From JAZGDL01 sp036477795 (GTDB taxonomy: Bacteria > Planctomycetota > Phycisphaerae > UBA1845), in contig JAZGDL010000277.1 in NCBI GenBank assembly GCA_036477795.1, forward strand, positions 1 to 8,409: 8,409 bases of DNA, in the 5' to 3' direction. The notes below the pieces were generated by a model. It was given only the letters and a program-made list of their open reading frames with translations. It ran no database searches and was not told the origin of the DNA. Positions 6,522-8,409 of the stretch are shown piece after piece. A program made the translations under genes and the position numbers. Numbering within the stretch: the stretch's first letter is position 1; each line of letters starts with the position of its first letter.

Positions 6522-6873
6522 GCGCGGGCTGGAAGCCTCGCTGTTACCCACATCTTCCGGGTCACTGCAGTCAGGCAGAACTCTGTCCCGGAGGGACATT
6601 TGAAAATAGCCCAGCGATTTATCGCTGGGAAAGCAGCTGCGTCGTCCTACGGCTACCCTATCCCAGCGATGAAGGGGCTGTCGATTTAGTCTGTAGCGCC
6701 ACCCCTTGTGGGTGGCGCACCCCCGTTTGGCGCCACCCACAAGGGGTGGCGCTACATCAGGGAGCGCTTCAAACGACTAAATCGACAAACCCTGAATCGC
6801 TGGGCTATTCTCAGTAGCCCCTCCGGGGCATTCTCCCGGAAATGTGGGTAACAGCAAGGCTCGAAGCCCGCGC
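6522..6873. repeat. Composite nested inverted-repeat element (352 bp)
   Basis: Three pairs of inverted arms are nested around a common centre near 6724. The outer arms are 6522-6561 and 6835-6873 (sharing GCGCGGGCT, GCTGTTACCCACAT and TTCCGGG). The middle arms are 6584-6619 and 6795-6830 (30 of 36 positions match, including AATAGCCCAGCGATT). The inner arms are TGTCGATTTAGT, 6679-6690 and 6776-6787. The core is the perfect stem at 6692-6756. Small hairpins lie inside the left half: TGTCCC-GGA-GGGACA at 6584-6598 and CCCAGCGAT-TT-ATCGCTGGG at 6610-6629. No credible gene lies within it. It fills most of the gap between manA and the membrane-protein gene. It looks like a REPIN- or MITE-like non-autonomous element; mobility is inferred. 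Confidence 0.8.
6692..6756. repeat. Perfect 27-bp stem at the centre of the composite element
   Basis: The arms 6692-6718 and 6730-6756 are perfect inverted copies (beginning TGTAGCGCCACCCC) around an 11-nt loop. Each arm also contains its own short inverted match (GCGCCACCC with GGGTGGCGC), so either one large or two smaller hairpins can form. As RNA it would be very stable and could end or attenuate transcription coming from manA, although no T-tract follows. Confidence 0.85.
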
Positions 6874-6908
6874 GGCCCCCGAATGGAGGTCGGCCGGTTT
6901 ACCACTGA

Positions 6909-7991
6909 TTACGAATCCGGCGGATTCAGCGACACATAACCGCGACTCTGCGGATCAGCCAGTTCAGAACGAGGGGGACGTGGAAAGTCAGCCAGCTCAC
7001 TGGGCACCGGGATGGTGACTTCCAGCCACTTGCAGTCCGCCAGCGTCTTGATCCGGGCATCGGTCAGCCCCGCAGGAATCAGAACGGTGTCGCCCTTTGT
7101 AAAGGCGAGCCTTTCTTTTCCTCCTGCGTAATGCACCTGGCCGACTCCCTCGAGGATCATCCAGACGATTAGTTCGCCGGTTGGGATTTCCTGCTCCACG
7201 CCCTCCACCATGCCCACGCGCTCAATGATGAACGAATCGCAACTTACCAGCCGGGTCACTAACGTCCAAACGCTGGCGACATGCGTGGGGGGCCGGCCGC
7301 CGTCGTCGGAACCGAAGTTTATGCATTCCAGGGCCTGGTCGATGTGCAGGGCTCGGCCCTTGCCGGTGCCGGAATCGACGCGGTCCCAATCGTAAACCCG
7401 ATAGGTGATGTCCGACGGCGTCTGGATCTCCGCCACCACCACCCCGGCGCCCAGGGTATGAATCGTCCCGCTAGGCACATAGTAGCATTGGCCCGGCTTG
7501 ACTGGTATGCGCTTCAACGTCGACGCCACCGCGCCCTCTTCGATGGCTTTGATGAAGGACTCACGTGTCACGCCCTCGGCGAAGCCGCGATAGATGGCCC
7601 CGTCGGGCTCGGTGTGCAGGACGTACCAGGCCTCGTTCTTGACCCGGACGTTGCCCCCCAGACGCTTGGCCATCCGCTCGTCGGGGTGGACCTGAACGCT
7701 CAGATGCTCCTGGGCATCGAGATACTTGATCAGCAGCGGGAAGCGCCCTTCAAAAAGACCGGCTCGACCGGTCAGCTTGGCGCCCCAATCCTTGACCAGC
7801 CGGCCGAGCGTAGCACCTTCAGCGGGGCCGTCGCGGACCACCGACTGATCGTTTTCCAGGTCTGCCAGCTCCCACGATTCGCCGATCGGCCCCTCAATGT
7901 CGAGCTTCTTGTGGGCGACTTCCTCCAGCCGTCGGCCGCCCCATATCTTGGGCTTGTAGATGGGATTGAAGATCAGCGGGCAGATTCGCAA
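6909..7991 (-). CDS. manA: Mannose-6-phosphate isomerase, class I (ManA)
   Basis: Zinc-dependent cupin enzyme interconverting fructose-6-phosphate and mannose-6-phosphate; it supplies mannose for polysaccharides and nucleotide sugars. The 360 residues (from the TTG start) open with the family N-terminus PLIFNPIYKPKIWGGRRLEE, followed by GESWELAD. The metal ligands expected for the family are visible: Gln100 and His102 (SVQVHPDE), Glu120 (KNEAWYVL) and His178 (PSGTIHTLG). Arg198 in the SDITYRVYDWDR block is the likely catalytic arginine. A C-terminal cupin-like half follows. A GTG at 8015 is in frame, but the TTG at 7991 is preferred: GAGGAG lies 6 nt before it, the family consensus begins there, and the candidate promoter would start transcription near 8012, at or below the GTG. 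The gene is the first of a minus-strand group and diverges from the MetRS beta-type gene. Confidence 0.93.
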   Translation of the reverse strand: MRICPLIFNPIYKPKIWGGRRLEEVAHKKLDIEGPIGESWELADLENDQSVVRDGPAEGATLGRLVKDWGAKLTGRAGLFEGRFPLLIKYLDAQEHLSVQVHPDERMAKRLGGNVRVKNEAWYVLHTEPDGAIYRGFAEGVTRESFIKAIEEGAVASTLKRIPVKPGQCYYVPSGTIHTLGAGVVVAEIQTPSDITYRVYDWDRVDSGTGKGRALHIDQALECINFGSDDGGRPPTHVASVWTLVTRLVSCDSFIIERVGMVEGVEQEIPTGELIVWMILEGVGQVHYAGGKERLAFTKGDTVLIPAGLTDARIKTLADCKWLEVTIPVPSELADFPRPPRSELADPQSRGYVSLNPPDS

Positions 7992-7997
7992 AGCAGA

Positions 7998-8003
7998 CTC
8001 CTC
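7998..8003 (-). promoter_or_regulatory. Shine-Dalgarno site choosing the TTG start of manA
   Basis: GAGGAG on the minus strand with a 6-nt spacer to the TTG at 7991. It lies inside the reading frame if the GTG at 8015 is used, so it supports the shorter protein. Confidence 0.5.
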
Positions 8004-8018
8004 GCGACCAATCACCCC

Positions 8019-8047
8019 ATTCTACAACTGGCATCCACCATCGCCAA
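8019..8047 (-). promoter_or_regulatory. Candidate sigma70-type promoter of manA
   Basis: TTGGCG (8042-8047) and TAGAAT (8019-8024) on the minus strand with a 17-nt spacer; the -10 matches the consensus at 5/6. The expected start of transcription is near 8012, giving a leader of about 20 nt to the TTG codon at 7991. It has the same layout as the gdhA candidate promoter. Confidence 0.55.
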
Positions 8048-8088
8048 TCCCGAACATGATAGCGCTGATTCGTTCGCCCATTCTCCTC

Positions 8089-8120
8089 CAAGGCCCACGG
8101 ATTGCAATCCGTGGGCTTTG
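8089..8120. repeat. 24-bp palindrome, copy 2, with 4-bp stem extension
   Basis: The perfect 24-bp palindrome at 8093-8116 has half-site GCCCACGGATTG and belongs to the same family as 1544-1567. The stem extends outward by four pairs, one of them G-T. It lies in the divergent gap between manA and the MetRS beta-type gene, just upstream of the latter's candidate promoter and about 40 bp beyond the manA promoter. Confidence 0.75.
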
Positions 8121-8125
8121 CCGGC

Positions 8126-8154
8126 TTGTTGACTTGGGCGCGAGCGGCTACACT
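8126..8154 (+). promoter_or_regulatory. Weak candidate promoter of the MetRS beta-type gene
   Basis: TTGTTG (8126-8131) and TACACT (8149-8154) are separated by 17 nt; the -10 matches at 4/6 and the -35 at 3/6. An overlapping TTGACT (8129-8134) is a better -35 but would leave only 14 nt. Transcription would start near 8161, with a leader of about 35 nt. Confidence 0.35.
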
Positions 8155-8194
8155 GCTGCGTCGATAAGCTGAGATTCTACAAAGTGAAAGTGTC

Positions 8195-8409
8195 ATGGCT
8201 GAAAAACGTCAACCCGATGTGATTTCCTTCGACGACTTTACCAAGGTCGACCTTCGCGTCGGCAAAGTCATCGAAGCCTACGACCACCCCAACGCCGACA
8301 AGCTCATTGTCTTGAAAGTCGATCTGGGCGACGAGCAGCGACAAGTCTGCGCCGGGCTCAAGGGCATATACACGGCCGAGCAACTGCTGGGCCGCAATCT
8401 GATCATCGT
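8195..8409 (+). CDS. Stand-alone MetRS beta-type tRNA-binding protein (cut by window edge)
   Basis: The first 71 residues are visible; the gene continues past the right edge. They match the OB-fold tRNA-binding domain found at the C-terminus of many methionyl-tRNA synthetases and in free-standing beta subunits or CsaA/Arc1p-like proteins. The visible blocks are ISFDDFTKVDLRVGKVIEA (about 10-28), HPNADKLIVLKVDLG (31-45) and the start of the VCAGLKGIYTAEQLLG segment. The frame has a stop (TAA, 8165-8167) a short way upstream and an ATG at 8195, so here it is a separate gene and not the tail of a synthetase. No clear Shine-Dalgarno sequence precedes it. The likely role is to help the synthetase bind tRNA in trans; a chaperone-like CsaA role is the main alternative. 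Confidence 0.85.
   Translation, partial: MAEKRQPDVISFDDFTKVDLRVGKVIEAYDHPNADKLIVLKVDLGDEQRQVCAGLKGIYTAEQLLGRNLII

Noticed and set aside
6488..6565. N-terminal extension of the membrane protein to an upstream ATG at 6565
   Set aside because: The extra 26 residues are read from the repeat arm and the 8-bp inverted repeat; the ATG at 6487 gives a more natural N-terminus before the first membrane helix.
6203..6817. Plus-strand open frame (204 codons) across the membrane-protein gene and the repeat
   Set aside because: It is half antisense to the membrane-protein gene and half inside the inverted-repeat element, with no start signal or protein motif.
7281..8132. Plus-strand open frame (283 codons) opposite manA
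   Set aside because: Antisense to a gene with all metal ligands conserved; it runs through the manA promoter and the palindrome and has no recognisable domain.

Overview
The window is a compact stretch of mostly housekeeping genes on GC-rich DNA. The menaquinone genes mqnA and mqnC (futalosine pathway), a stand-alone MetRS beta-type tRNA-binding protein, a two-PDZ HtrA protease and several families of intergenic palindromes together suggest a member of the Planctomycetota. That placement is inferred from gene content and from recollection of similar repeats, not from a marker gene or a database search. No plasmid, phage, CRISPR or defence module is visible, and I found no convincing undescribed protein system.

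Layout from left to right: a DegP/HtrA serine protease (minus strand, C-terminus cut by the left edge); a 247-bp gap holding two palindromic repeats; an overlapping mqnA-mqnC pair (minus strand); a divergent gap with candidate promoters for both directions; a small predicted lipoprotein (plus strand); a glutamate dehydrogenase (minus strand, convergent with the lipoprotein gene); a gap with a heptamer tandem repeat and a good gdhA promoter; an unrecognised two-helix membrane protein (minus strand); a 421-bp gap almost filled by a nested inverted repeat; a class I mannose-6-phosphate isomerase (minus strand); a divergent gap with another copy of the palindrome seen beside mqnC; and the start of the MetRS beta-type protein (plus strand, cut by the right edge).

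MqnA and MqnC act in the same pathway (first step and cyclisation step to menaquinone) and are translationally coupled. The other genes are functionally independent: envelope proteolysis (HtrA), ammonia/2-oxoglutarate exchange (GdhA), hexose and mannose interconversion (ManA), and tRNA handling (MetRS beta).

The most interesting part is the non-coding DNA. The gap between manA and the membrane protein holds a 352-bp composite of inverted arms built from smaller hairpin modules. Three other gaps carry palindromes or short tandem repeats. In two cases base changes between copies are compensated within the stem, which suggests REP/REPIN-like or MITE-like interspersed elements and not chance palindromes.
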